The translations under genes and the position numbers were made by a program. From Paramicrosporidium saccamoebae (lineage: Eukaryota > Rozellomycota): a DNA stretch of 64,000 nucleotides. This document shows positions 36,281 to 45,698 of this stretch, piece after piece. A model generated the notes under the pieces. That model did no database searches. It was not told the origin of the DNA and was given only the letters and a program-made list of their open reading frames with translations. Where the stretch lies: positions 5,683 through 69,682 of the forward strand of contig MTSL01000168.1 in the NCBI GenBank assembly GCA_002794465.1, in the 5' to 3' direction. Positions within the stretch are counted from its first letter, which is position 1; the number at the start of each line of letters is the position of its first letter.

Positions 36281-39256
36281 TTACCAAAGGGGTATTCCCG
36301 TCTCAATCTTTTTGGGGGTGTGAGCCTTTCCCAACAATGCCTCGGCCAGCAGGGAATATTCTTCTTGCAAGTGCTGTTTTTTGTGACCAGTGGCAACAGC
36401 GCTGGTGGGCTCTCTCCCGGCATAATGTGCTCGCTGGCCAGCATGATTCCTGCTGCTCTTCAGCACCGTCTCAATGCGAGGCGCCACATAGAACCACGGT
36501 CCAAGATTCATGGGTTCCTCCTGACACCACACCAACGTGGCATTAGGGAAACGATCACATTCCGCCACAAATTGGTCATAAGGGAAGGGCGACAATTGCT
36601 CAATGCGCGCAATAGCCACATTGGTGAGTTTGTTAGTTTGACGTGCCCGAAGCAGAGCGTAATACACTTGTCCTGAGCAAAAGATTAGTCGGGTGACCTT
36701 TTCGGGTTTCAGGGGCTCGTGTTCAGGGATCAGCTTCTTGAAACGTGTCCCAGTGGTCATGTCGTCCAGGGTAGAGCGAGCAAGCGGATGACGCAAAAGA
36801 CTCTTTGAATTGAACAACACCAGCGGCTTTCTAAAGTCACGATGCAGCTGACGTCGGAGCACGTGGAAATAGTTGGCCGGGGTGGAGGGATAGACAACCT
36901 GAAGGTTGCAATCCTGGGCTTGACGGGTGCGAGTGTCGGCGTCGTCTGAAGGAGAAGGACGGTAAGGATGATCGTCGCAGAGGGTCAGGAAGCGTTCGAT
37001 GCGGCCATTGGAGTGTTCCGGACCAGCTCCGTCATAGCCGTGAGGAAGCATCAAAGTCAGAGCAGATCGCTGTAGCCACTTGCGTTCGCCGCTGGCAATA
37101 AACTGATCAATCATCACCTGTGCACCATTGGCAAAATCACCAAATTGCGCCTCCCACAGGGTCAACGAATGGGGCGACACTAGAGAATAGCCCAACTCAA
37201 AGCCCAAAACACCATACTCACTCAAGGAGCTGTTGCAGACGGCGAATGGCGCCTGGGCTGGATCAATGTGGGCTAATGGTGTCCACGTGGCTTCTTCTCC
37301 GTTTTGCGCATGCAACACTGAATGGCGCTGACTAAAGGTCCCACGTTCCACATCTTGACCAGACAGACGAACGTGATTTCCTTCCAACAGTAGGGTTCCA
37401 AAAGCCAGGGCTTCGGCAGTAGGCATATCTACATCCCGACCCGCCTCAATTGCATTTCGTCGTGCCTCCATAATCTTCTTCAGTCCGGAATGGACCTCAA
37501 AGTCAGAGGGATAGGACGACGCGCTGATGCCAACGCGACGAAGGATATCCATGTCCACGCCAGTGGCTCGGGAGGGAGCAACATTCTCCTGCAGTTCCTT
37601 GGGACTCATAAAGCCATTCCAATTGGAGGTCAGCCAGTCCTTGCTGGTGGGCACATAATCCTTACTCCCCTTATAAGAGTCTTCCATAAACTGCCACACG
37701 CGGTCACGATTGGCGCTGATCTCGTCAGGACTTACTTGTCCCTCGGCAGCCAAATGTGCCACATAAGTCTCATGGATCGACTTTTTCGCTGCAATGGCAC
37801 TGTACATCCGGGGCTGCGTAAAGGCTGGCTGATCGACCTCATTGTGGCCGTGTTTGCGGTAGCACACGAGATCAATCACCACGTCCGTTTTGAACTTTGT
37901 GCGCCAATCCGCTGCCAACAGGAAAGCGTGCACCACTGCCTCCACATCGTCGCCATTAACGTGGAAGATGGGCGCCGCAATCGTCTTGGCCAGATCGGAA
38001 CAGTAGGGCGTGGAGCGGGCTACACGTGGATCAGTGGTGAAGCCAATCTGATTGTTAATGATTGCATGGATGGTGCCCTGTGTCGAGTAGGAGGGCAGAC
38101 CTGCAAAGCCCAGTGTTTCATAGACAATACCCTGACCTGCAAAGGCCGCATCACCGTGGATTAGCAGGCCCATTGCCTTTTGACTATCTCCTAAAAAGTA
38201 CTGCAATGCCCGTGTCTTTCCCAGCACTACCGGATCTACCGCTTCCAAATGGGAAGGATTTGCCACCAAACTCAGATTCACAGACTTTCCACAGGGTGTT
38301 GGGCGCACATAGTTCATTCCTAAATGGTATTTTACATCTCCCGAATATCCCAATGTTGCGTCTCCAATCACTCCGCTGAATTCGCTGAATACGGACTCAA
38401 TTGGCTTGCGCACCACATTGGTAAGTACATTCAAACGGCCTCGATGAGCCATTCCCATTACAATGTGTTCCACCCCCGCACTCTCCACCACCCGGTCAAT
38501 CAGAGCCTTCAGTCCCGGAATCAGCGATTCACCACCCTCCAATCCAAAACGCTTCTCGCTGGGAAACTTACTCGACACGAACCGCTCAAACGCATCCGCC
38601 CAGGTCAGTCGGTCCAAAATGCTGCGTTTCTCATCCGCAGTGAATTTGAACGGAGTCTCCACTTCAATGCGTGCTCGTAGCCAATCACATTGCGCCCGAT
38701 CAGGGATATGCGTGTATTCATAGCCAATGTTTCCGCAGTATATTTTCGTTAGCGTTTTCACAATCTCACGCAATGTCATGGATGTACGATTGTCCCGGAA
38801 TGCCGGCAGCACTCCCGTACCCAGTTGGAAGCGGCGGTCCAGGTCCTTTTCTGTGAATCCATAGTACGACGGTTCCAGCTCCGGTGCCTTTCTTAAATCT
38901 CTCGGTTGCACAATACCCAATGGGTCAATGGTTGCCCTTAAATGGCCCTGCGTCTGGAATGCTCGGATGAGTAGCTGCACCTTCATGTGGTCTTCCACCT
39001 CATTTGCTCCCTCTTTTGCCGCTCCGACCTCGCTAGGCAGCACAAACGCCTGTCCCGGTGTCGCTCCCTTCTCCATGTTTCGGAAATATGCTCTCCACGA
39101 AGCATGCACCGATAATGGGTCCGTTTGGTAGGCGGAGTACATGTCTTCCACATAATGCGTTGCCGTCCCATTCATAAACGTGTCGCTTGCAAACGCACGA
39201 TGTATCACACGGCGCAATGGATGCAGGTGTCGGGGCAAGAGGCCGATGAGCCGCAT
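36281..39256 (-). CDS. KGD1: 2-oxoglutarate dehydrogenase E1, mitochondrial
   Basis: 991 residues, the usual E1o length, with an Arg/His-rich presequence (MRLIGLLPRHLHPLRRVIHR). It is the thiamine-diphosphate-dependent decarboxylase of the TCA cycle 2-oxoglutarate complex. Blocks in order: SFMNGT-type N-terminus with YVEDMYSAY; MAHRGRLNVLTNVVRKP; GDAAFAGQGIVYETL; INNQIGFTTDPR; NGDDVEAVVHAFLLAADWR; KHGHNEVDQPAFTQP; the transketolase-like SQRHSVLHAQNGE; and LMLPHGYDGAGPEHSN. The C-terminal region carries WCQEEPMNLGPWFYVAPR. All expected catalytic blocks are present and the frame is uninterrupted. E2 and E3 are not in the window. Confidence 0.97.
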   Translation of the reverse strand: MRLIGLLPRHLHPLRRVIHRAFASDTFMNGTATHYVEDMYSAYQTDPLSVHASWRAYFRNMEKGATPGQAFVLPSEVGAAKEGANEVEDHMKVQLLIRAFQTQGHLRATIDPLGIVQPRDLRKAPELEPSYYGFTEKDLDRRFQLGTGVLPAFRDNRTSMTLREIVKTLTKIYCGNIGYEYTHIPDRAQCDWLRARIEVETPFKFTADEKRSILDRLTWADAFERFVSSKFPSEKRFGLEGGESLIPGLKALIDRVVESAGVEHIVMGMAHRGRLNVLTNVVRKPIESVFSEFSGVIGDATLGYSGDVKYHLGMNYVRPTPCGKSVNLSLVANPSHLEAVDPVVLGKTRALQYFLGDSQKAMGLLIHGDAAFAGQGIVYETLGFAGLPSYSTQGTIHAIINNQIGFTTDPRVARSTPYCSDLAKTIAAPIFHVNGDDVEAVVHAFLLAADWRTKFKTDVVIDLVCYRKHGHNEVDQPAFTQPRMYSAIAAKKSIHETYVAHLAAEGQVSPDEISANRDRVWQFMEDSYKGSKDYVPTSKDWLTSNWNGFMSPKELQENVAPSRATGVDMDILRRVGISASSYPSDFEVHSGLKKIMEARRNAIEAGRDVDMPTAEALAFGTLLLEGNHVRLSGQDVERGTFSQRHSVLHAQNGEEATWTPLAHIDPAQAPFAVCNSSLSEYGVLGFELGYSLVSPHSLTLWEAQFGDFANGAQVMIDQFIASGERKWLQRSALTLMLPHGYDGAGPEHSNGRIERFLTLCDDHPYRPSPSDDADTRTRQAQDCNLQVVYPSTPANYFHVLRRQLHRDFRKPLVLFNSKSLLRHPLARSTLDDMTTGTRFKKLIPEHEPLKPEKVTRLIFCSGQVYYALLRARQTNKLTNVAIARIEQLSPFPYDQFVAECDRFPNATLVWCQEEPMNLGPWFYVAPRIETVLKSSRNHAGQRAHYAGREPTSAVATGHKKQHLQEEYSLLAEALLGKAHTPKKIETGIPLW

Positions 39257-39820
39257 TTTTACTTGAAAACGTCGCCTCCCCCCAAGGGTGTTGCCTCCAA
39301 TTTATGCAAATTCCGCCGATGCCTCATTGGTCGATGAAATCATGCCGTTCTGTTACTGTCAATGAAATTATAAGAGTCAAATAAGCGTTGAACAAGAGTT
39401 GGCAAATGGTCCACCCACACCATAAGTAATGCAGTAGAATAGCGACGTCGACGTATAATAATTTGTTTCTAGGCAGGCAATTACCGACTTGATTTTCTAC
39501 TCTATCGCCAATTTTATTTAACGTGGTCTAATTTCTCACAATACAGCATGGTCTAATCCCACCCGATACAACGTCCCATCACACAACCCCCCTCCAACCA
39601 ACTAATGCAACCCACAATTATTCGCTACTGGGCATCTATAAATTCGGCTGGCCAGGGTAGAAATTTGCTACTCGCCAAGGCCGGCAAAGGTTCTACTGTG
39701 TGGCGTATTGTCATACTTTGGAACGGTGCATCCGGCCAGTGCGAGTGGCCATATGAACAGACTGAAGTTTCACGTGCCACCTCTAGTGTCGCGTTTCATG
39801 CGCAGTCTACATTTATTATA
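39257..39820. other. Spacer between SulP and OGDH genes
   Basis: 564 bp, the longest gene-free stretch in the window. An inverted CCAAT box (CTCATTGGTC, 39324-39333) lies about 70 nt upstream of the OGDH ATG. The rest is AT-rich with no convincing gene. Confidence 0.5.
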
Positions 39821-41920
39821 TCAAAGTAAAATGCTCGGAATGTCTGAGAGGTGTTTGGTCTGAATATATAACAGAGTCGATTTTGTTGTAGCCTGCCCTG
39901 TAACTGCAGCGCTCGCGCTAACAGCTTCCTTGGTTTCATCCGTTCCCTCCTTAACATATACCCATGAGCCAGGCAAGTAGTTCTTTGTGCGGATACGGAT
40001 GCTGCCTGTAGTGACGATGATAAGGCCGGCAGATGGTCTAATAGGGGTTCCACGATGCAAATTGACAACAGTGGCGAGGGGACGTAGTCTCTGGAGCACC
40101 CCTCGCTGTTCCTGTGCAATCTGGTCATATTCAATCCAATCTTCATTGCTGCAGGGAAGTTGTTCGTCAGTCAGGAGCAGTCGAGTTTCGTCATTTTCCT
40201 GGGTTGTAATCCGCTGAATCAGCTGGTGCAGCCATCGATGTGGCCCATCGACTCCCATCATTATTCCTCCAATTCTGGCCAAATTCCTTCTTAGGGGCTC
40301 ATCCGACACTCCCAAAAACGCCAACTGTGTGCCCTCGTTTGTTAGTAGGCCGGAATTGATTGCCGCCAAGATTCCCTCTCTGGCATTCAAATCAATGCTA
40401 GTTACCCTACGAAAATCCAAAATGAGAACCCGTGAATCTAAGGACGTAAATGTCAATTTTTGCAACTCTTCAACACTGTTTCCAAAGTACAGACAACCAG
40501 AAAATCCGACCACAAGACACCTGTCGAGGGTTCTTTGGTAGAGTTTCTGGATGGCAGGAGTGCAAATATCAGGACAATCGTCCTCGTCCACAAGCACAGG
40601 CAAGATCATCTTTAGTGTATATTGAGCATAGATTGCAGCCAGACTCACCCCCACAAACAGCCCCGAGACAAATCCCATCAATTGCATAGCCATCATTGTC
40701 AACCATATCATTGCATATTCTGTTCTCGAGCACAGCCAGAAGGACTCGTAGGTTGCCTCCCAGACGAGACCAACACCAAGATAGAGGACAAGGAACATGA
40801 CTATGACGGTCGGAATGTATCCAAGCGCGCCAAGACCGTAGAATAACATCATGCCGGTGGATGCTGCTAACAAGAGCCCCGAAAAACGATGGGTACCACC
40901 AGCCCGCAGAAAAAGTAGCGAATTAGTGTAGACAAAGTAGTTGGGAACAAATCCGACAATAGATGTGATCATGTTGGAGATGCTCTGAGTGAAAAGTTCG
41001 CGTTTCATCGAAAATGTTTGGTTGGTAAGCCGAGCAAACGACGGGACATTGATGGGCACATGGAGTGATCCAAACAAGGCAGCACCCAAAATCACCGGAA
41101 TCAGCGTAAAAATAGTCACCCAATCTGTATTGCGTGGAGAGAATAGGGCATAGATATCCAGGGGATGGGATCGATGTTCAGGTGGACGTAGCAGCCAGCC
41201 AAACTCTCTCAGGTCATCCATGGTATAGTTGAGGGGCAAGATAACTAGATAAAATCCCACAAGAAGAAGCAACGATAGTATTGGCGTGACAAAGGGCACT
41301 TTGTATTTTGACTCGGCGATCAGCGCAACTACCGACGCCAAAATGCCAATACTCCACAGACCAAAGGTGACCCACGACGAAAACAGACGATACCACTTCC
41401 ACACGGAAAACGTTTCATTTAGAGAAATCTCCAATCCAGTCACAATGAGGAAAAGGCCAATTCCGCCCATTGATCCAACCAGGACAACACGTGGAAACTT
41501 GTGGACCATCTTGTCCATATTCAATAGCGCTAGTCCGAGGAAGAACAAGGCTGTACACACGGCAACCAACATGTATGCCGTCAAGATGGTTGCCATCATC
41601 CTGTCCTCCTCCATCACCCTCCTTGCGGTAGCAATGCTGATCGCATGAAAAAATGGAATGCTTTCTACCATCCCACACGCTGTGGCGCCTCTCTTGAAGC
41701 TGCTCATTACTGAAATTACCAGCTGCGCTGTCGTGGTGCATAACAAGTACATGGACACGCCATGGAAATCGTATTGTGAAAAAAGTGGAATATGTGTGGG
41801 AAATAAAAGCCTTCCATAGGTAACAGCGTCCATCAGGTTGAGCAGTGTGCTGACAAAGACGGCAAGCAGCCATGATATGATGGTGCGCATCCAGCGGAGT
41901 GTATAATGCGCTTCGTTCAT
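39821..41920 (-). CDS. SulP-family protein with STAS domain (YGR125W/Vsb1-like)
   Basis: 699 residues from ATG 41920. About 10-12 membrane segments (20-450) form the SulP/SLC26 transporter core, starting LRWMRTIISWLLAVFVSTLL and including FGxVESIPFFHAI-type sequence. A STAS domain follows (about 480-595: RCLVVGFSGCLYFGNSVEEL, LILDFRRVTSIDLNAREGI). The C-terminal 100 residues resemble the degenerate cyclic-nucleotide-like tail of yeast YGR125W/Vsb1 (LHRGTPIRPSAGLIIVTTGS). Vsb1 is a vacuolar membrane protein linked to basic amino-acid storage. The substrate cannot be told from sequence. AATAAA lies 5 nt after the TGA stop. Confidence 0.85.
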   Translation of the reverse strand: MNEAHYTLRWMRTIISWLLAVFVSTLLNLMDAVTYGRLLFPTHIPLFSQYDFHGVSMYLLCTTTAQLVISVMSSFKRGATACGMVESIPFFHAISIATARRVMEEDRMMATILTAYMLVAVCTALFFLGLALLNMDKMVHKFPRVVLVGSMGGIGLFLIVTGLEISLNETFSVWKWYRLFSSWVTFGLWSIGILASVVALIAESKYKVPFVTPILSLLLLVGFYLVILPLNYTMDDLREFGWLLRPPEHRSHPLDIYALFSPRNTDWVTIFTLIPVILGAALFGSLHVPINVPSFARLTNQTFSMKRELFTQSISNMITSIVGFVPNYFVYTNSLLFLRAGGTHRFSGLLLAASTGMMLFYGLGALGYIPTVIVMFLVLYLGVGLVWEATYESFWLCSRTEYAMIWLTMMAMQLMGFVSGLFVGVSLAAIYAQYTLKMILPVLVDEDDCPDICTPAIQKLYQRTLDRCLVVGFSGCLYFGNSVEELQKLTFTSLDSRVLILDFRRVTSIDLNAREGILAAINSGLLTNEGTQLAFLGVSDEPLRRNLARIGGIMMGVDGPHRWLHQLIQRITTQENDETRLLLTDEQLPCSNEDWIEYDQIAQEQRGVLQRLRPLATVVNLHRGTPIRPSAGLIIVTTGSIRIRTKNYLPGSWVYVKEGTDETKEAVSASAAVTGQATTKSTLLYIQTKHLSDIPSILL

Positions 41921-42122
41921 TCTGGCCAATCAGCTTGGCCGGATGGCTATTTAACTACATTCTAAAAATAGACTCATCTCCTTGCTGTTGGAAATGGAAT
42001 TATTTTTGTTGAGCCCTGTAAGCTTAAACATGCTGTTAATTGATTTGTAGTGTCTTTGCTTCCCCATGCCGCTACAGTAGAGGGTAGGGGAAATTTCCAC
42101 TCTCTGACGAATCGTGAGGGGA

Positions 42123-42159
42123 ACCAATCACGAGGCTGAAACAATTTCCAGGTATATAG
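42123..42159 (+). promoter_or_regulatory. CCAAT plus TATA-like elements of the CAP-protein gene
   Basis: ACCAATCAC at 42123 and TATATA at 42153-42158 precede the ATG at 42166. If the TATA-like site is functional, transcription would start at or inside the annotated coding start. In that case the second ATG (42187), still before the signal peptide core, could be used. Confidence 0.4.
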
Positions 42160-42165
42160 GGCCCA

Positions 42166-42993
42166 ATGTTCTCTGCATCCAGAGTGATGCGACTATTTGT
42201 ATTCCTCGGATTATTTGCATTATTCGGATTGATAGCATTAGCTGAGGCACAGGACTACGTATCCGACATGCTACAGGCAGTCAATCAATTGCGATTGCAA
42301 CGCAGAGAGGCGAATCCGTCTCTTCAACCGGTCTGCATATCGGAACGTCTAACAAGCCTCACTCGACAATACGCCGAACTCCAGGCCTCCCGACAGCAAG
42401 GTGGCCACTATGTCGATGGTCAATTCCCCAAGATTCGCTACTCAGTAGAGGTCGCAGAGAATCTGTTTGAAGGCTACGCCGAGGCAGGAGCGGATAGGGC
42501 ACAATCAGTGTTGACAACCATGATACGCACGCCTGGACAACTGCAAAACCTGATGGATCCGGGATCCACTCACATTGGGGTGGGACGTGCAACAAGTGAA
42601 CGAGATGGCACTACTTATTATTATTGGGTGGTGGTACTGGCGCAGACCAGAGAACGATGTGGCCGGGCCGGCGAAAGCCTGGCCGAGATGATTGCTCCTC
42701 CAGAAAGCAGACGAGAACTGCAGCATTCCTTTTGGGAACCCGTGGCGGGTGGGGGCGGAATAGAGAGAGTGGAAGAGGTACAGAGAACGTATTTAGATAC
42801 GATGCCGAGGGTGGATGAGTCGGGTGCAAACCACCAAAATTTGCCCCAAGGCGACCCGATGCCACAAGATTACATGGCCGACAGTCAACAAAATACACAA
42901 GCACAACAACCCCCACAATACTCACAGAACTCACAGGACTCGCAACAATATCCACAACCTCGACAGGCACGTTTCTATCGATACCAATATTAA
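42166..42993 (+). CDS. Secreted CAP/SCP/PR-1 superfamily protein
   Basis: 275 residues with a clear signal peptide (MRLFVFLGLFALFGLIALAEA, residues 8-28). A CAP domain follows (about 30-165): MLQAVNQLRLQRREANPSLQ, LTSLTRQYAELQASRQQGGHY, VAENLFEGYAEAG, ending YYWVVVLAQ. Its C-terminal 70 residues are low complexity, rich in Gln, Ser, Pro and Asn. CAP proteins are secreted and often bind sterols or lipids. The Gln-rich tail is an unusual addition. It is convergent with MPP-alpha with only 13 bp between stops. Confidence 0.85.
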   Translation: MFSASRVMRLFVFLGLFALFGLIALAEAQDYVSDMLQAVNQLRLQRREANPSLQPVCISERLTSLTRQYAELQASRQQGGHYVDGQFPKIRYSVEVAENLFEGYAEAGADRAQSVLTTMIRTPGQLQNLMDPGSTHIGVGRATSERDGTTYYYWVVVLAQTRERCGRAGESLAEMIAPPESRRELQHSFWEPVAGGGGIERVEEVQRTYLDTMPRVDESGANHQNLPQGDPMPQDYMADSQQNTQAQQPPQYSQNSQDSQQYPQPRQARFYRYQY

Positions 42994-43007
42994 TAAATGA
43001 ATTTATT
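42992..43007. terminator. Palindromic poly(A) signal shared by convergent genes
   Basis: AATAAATGAATTTATT is a perfect 7-bp inverted repeat with a 2-bp spacer. The plus-strand AATAAA (42992-42997) overlaps the CAP gene stop TAA. The minus-strand AATAAA (43007-43002) overlaps the MPP-alpha stop TGA. One 16-bp element thus offers the poly(A) signal to both genes. Confidence 0.75.
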
Positions 43008-44387
43008 CAAGTCTTCTTGAAAAGGGATTGATGCCATTTCAAGATGGTGTCGTAGGGAGGCATTCTATGGAGCGGTCCGTATGCCACCACTGTTGGCTTA
43101 GAGTTGAGCACATCAGTGGCCGTCCTTCGTAGTTCCTCGGCCGAGACGGCATCAATCCGCTCACAAATCTCACTCGGACTGACGTATTTCTTTAGATTGC
43201 ACATTTGATCGCCGAGATCTTCTAGCTCGACCAGTCGGGATTCAAGTCCCATCAGGACGGCTGACTTGACCTGATTTTTGGCCCGCTCCACCTCAATGCT
43301 AGTCAGTGGAAGGGTCATCCCGTGCAGTTGATCAAGAAGCAGCTGCGCCAGATCCCGTGAGTGGGACGGCAGAGCTGAGCCGTGGATCCCAAACATGCCG
43401 CTAGTTGGATAGGAAAAGTTGAAAATTTTGCACGAATCGATCCAGTGGTAGCGATTCAGGACTTGGGTGTACAATCGAGAGTACATTCCCTTTCCCGGTC
43501 CGCCAGCGGAGAACGAACTGCCTCCACCCATGAGCATTTGCAGAATTGCCATCGAGTAGGTCCGGTCGCTACTTGCCTTGGCTCCCTCAAATCCCACACA
43601 CATGTGCACCAGCGGGAGTTCCTCATTCTCTATGTACTGATTTCCGCCAACGTATTCTAAATCAGAACTGCTCTCATCGGAGAGGGGCATCTTTTCAATC
43701 TTTCCAAACGTGTCCATGGCCGCATTGTACAGTTCGCCGTGTGGCAGACCAGCACCCACAACAATCATATTCTGCGGCATATACATTGTTCTCCAATATT
43801 TCATCACACTCTCCACCGTCACATGTTGCAGATCTTGCGGGATGCCGACTATTGAATTCCAGTCCATAAACATTGTGTCGTCTATTTGCTTGGAATGGGT
43901 GGAATAAAATGCCGGTCCATGCGCCAGCTCAGGCAGGAGATCATCCGGCTTGGCCTTTAATTCATCCAGCTCATAACCGATGACGGCCTGCATTTCTTTC
44001 AGGTCCTTGGAAGTGACCAATGGCTGGGTGACCACTTCGTTGAGCAGCTCCATGAGCTGCTTTAGATGGCTGGGGACTACTGCACCGGAATACAGAATGG
44101 ATTCACGATGGGCTTTGGTCTGCACTGCCCCCACCAATGCGTCCAACCGCGCATGCATATTTTGCTCAGTCAAATTCTTGGTCGCCTTGAAGCTAAGCTT
44201 TTCCAAAGAATATCGAGCGGCAGCGTAGCCTGGAATTGGCGGTAACTGAGCATTGCGACGCGTCTCTATGAACATGCCCGCTCCGATGCATGCGCCCGGT
44301 GTATTCACGCTTGCTATCCGGATGCCATTTGGCAATGCTGACTGTTTAAACAACTCTCTCTTCTCACTAAACCGTCGTTGGATGCAT
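43007..44387 (-). CDS. MAS2: Mitochondrial processing peptidase alpha subunit
   Basis: Non-catalytic, substrate-binding subunit of the matrix protease that removes presequences. The body begins SALPNGIRIASVNTPGACIGAGMFIE, the M16 family start. It lacks the zinc motif HxxEH, as expected of the alpha subunit (YSLEKLSFKAT in its place), and has the alpha-specific glycine-rich loop LMGGGSSFSAGGPGKGMYSR. No ATG opens the long frame. A 31-nt intron (44342-44372, GTTTAG...AAACAG) would add a five-codon exon, MHPTT, from ATG 44387. Its GTT donor is atypical here. Even so there is almost no presequence. About 451 residues. Confidence 0.9.
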
Positions 44388-44683
44388 ATCTATATTTAGA
44401 ACAATGACGGCATGAATCGATACAGGTCCTCTCACAACGGCCAGCCTACGTAGCATTGAATGAATTTTCCTTTATTCATTCTATATTCGGTATATATAAT
44501 GAACCGCTGTTGTGATACTACCCTCTCCATTGAAACACTCATGTACTTTAAAAAGCCCATTATGTGGACTACTTTACAGAATTTTACAAAAATTTACAGC
44601 ATCTTATAGCGGTCTATAGCATCCCGCACTATTCTACATCATTACACACCACCCCCTATACCCCACATGACCTTGCACACGCT
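44388..44683. other. Spacer between RRP5 C-terminal gene and MPP-alpha
   Basis: AT-rich with short repeats (TTTACA(A/G) and TCTATAGCATC, 44570-44640) and C-rich runs. No gene is seen. Confidence 0.4.
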
Positions 44684-45523
44684 TTATTTGTTCATAGTGT
44701 TGTCTACGTATTGGCGAGCAAGATCCTTCACATGGTCTACTGTGGCAGCACTGCCAAAATTCTTTTCAAATTCCAAATATCTTTTGAAAAAGAATTTGGC
44801 CTTTTTCGAGGATAATTTTGTATGTACGATCCGTTCAAAGAGCCGCCTCAACAGCTCCTTATTGGCACTGCCATGGGCTTTTTTGCACAGATTCTCCTCC
44901 ATTGTCAAATACACTGACCAGATGTCGATGCGTTTGGGACTATTGGCAAGGATACCCTCAAAAAGCGTCCTACCCCGTTCCACCGATGCAGTGCGATATT
45001 CTAGTTGTGCAAACTTCATGGTCGTCTTTTCGTGCTTCCGCTTTGGAAGCACTTTGAGTGAGGCTGCTAGTAGTTTTCGGGCCGCACCAACATCTCGTTC
45101 ATATAGATACTCGGCATATGCCAGCCACACCTTGCAGCTCTGTCCAAACTTTTTCACGAGCGTCTGGTATGTCTCTATCGTCTCTTCCTGTTTCCCACTT
45201 CCGGCATACATCTTTGCCAGCTGCATCCACATGGTCCTGGGTTCACAGTACACCACACTCCGGGCAAAGACGCCTTTGAGGGTCTCGGGAGTGCCGTAGA
45301 GATGTTCCATGTTGAGAAAGGCGAGCCAGATGTTGAGCTTTTCAGATTCCTGGCGGAAGGAGATGGTGGTGAGAGCGCGTTCGGCGATGGTGCGCGCCGT
45401 AGCCAGGTCTACCAGTTTGAGGATGGTAGACATGTATTTGATCCAGAGGAGCGACGAGTTGGGCGAGCCTATCAGACGCTTTTCAAATTCTTCAATGACC
45501 TGTTCGGGCGAGGTAGCAGTCAT
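44684..45523 (-). CDS. RRP5: RRP5 C-terminal half (HAT/TPR repeats) as a separate gene
   Basis: 279 residues from ATG 45523. The start EQVIEEFEKRLIGSPNSSLLWIKYMS matches the linker and first HAT repeat of RRP5/PDCD11. Further half-a-TPR units follow: ARTIAERALTTI, LNIWLAFLNMEHLYG, MWMQLAKMYAGSGK, VWLAYAEYLYE, TTMKFAQLEYRTASVERGR and IDIWSVYLTMEE. In yeast this half is needed for 18S rRNA maturation. In most eukaryotes it is fused behind the S1 domains. Here an in-frame stop lies just upstream, with no acceptor site that could splice it to the S1 gene. Confidence 0.88.
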   Translation of the reverse strand: MTATSPEQVIEEFEKRLIGSPNSSLLWIKYMSTILKLVDLATARTIAERALTTISFRQESEKLNIWLAFLNMEHLYGTPETLKGVFARSVVYCEPRTMWMQLAKMYAGSGKQEETIETYQTLVKKFGQSCKVWLAYAEYLYERDVGAARKLLAASLKVLPKRKHEKTTMKFAQLEYRTASVERGRTLFEGILANSPKRIDIWSVYLTMEENLCKKAHGSANKELLRRLFERIVHTKLSSKKAKFFFKRYLEFEKNFGSAATVDHVKDLARQYVDNTMNK

Positions 45524-45698
45524 GTTCAGAATGACCAGGGCATAGAAAGATGGATGGTAAGCCAATATGTTAATATGTTAATATGCCGACATGTCGATAC
45601 GTGGGTACGTGGGTACGATAAGAGTCTAAGAGTCAGCCTAGCGCCCATGTAGTGTGGATAAACAGATGCTCCTGGTTGGCTATATACTAAATCTCAAT

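Noticed and set aside
37490-38164. 224-codon plus-strand frame
   Set aside because: Antisense shadow of OGDH; its composition mirrors conserved sense codons.
39605-39829. 74-codon plus-strand frame in the OGDH/SulP spacer
   Set aside because: Short, no recognisable sequence, and its end overlaps the 3' end of the SulP gene.
45566-45698. Intron joining the two RRP5 halves
   Set aside because: No AG acceptor exists between the in-frame TAA upstream of the HAT frame and its first codons, and the length would be four times the local intron size.
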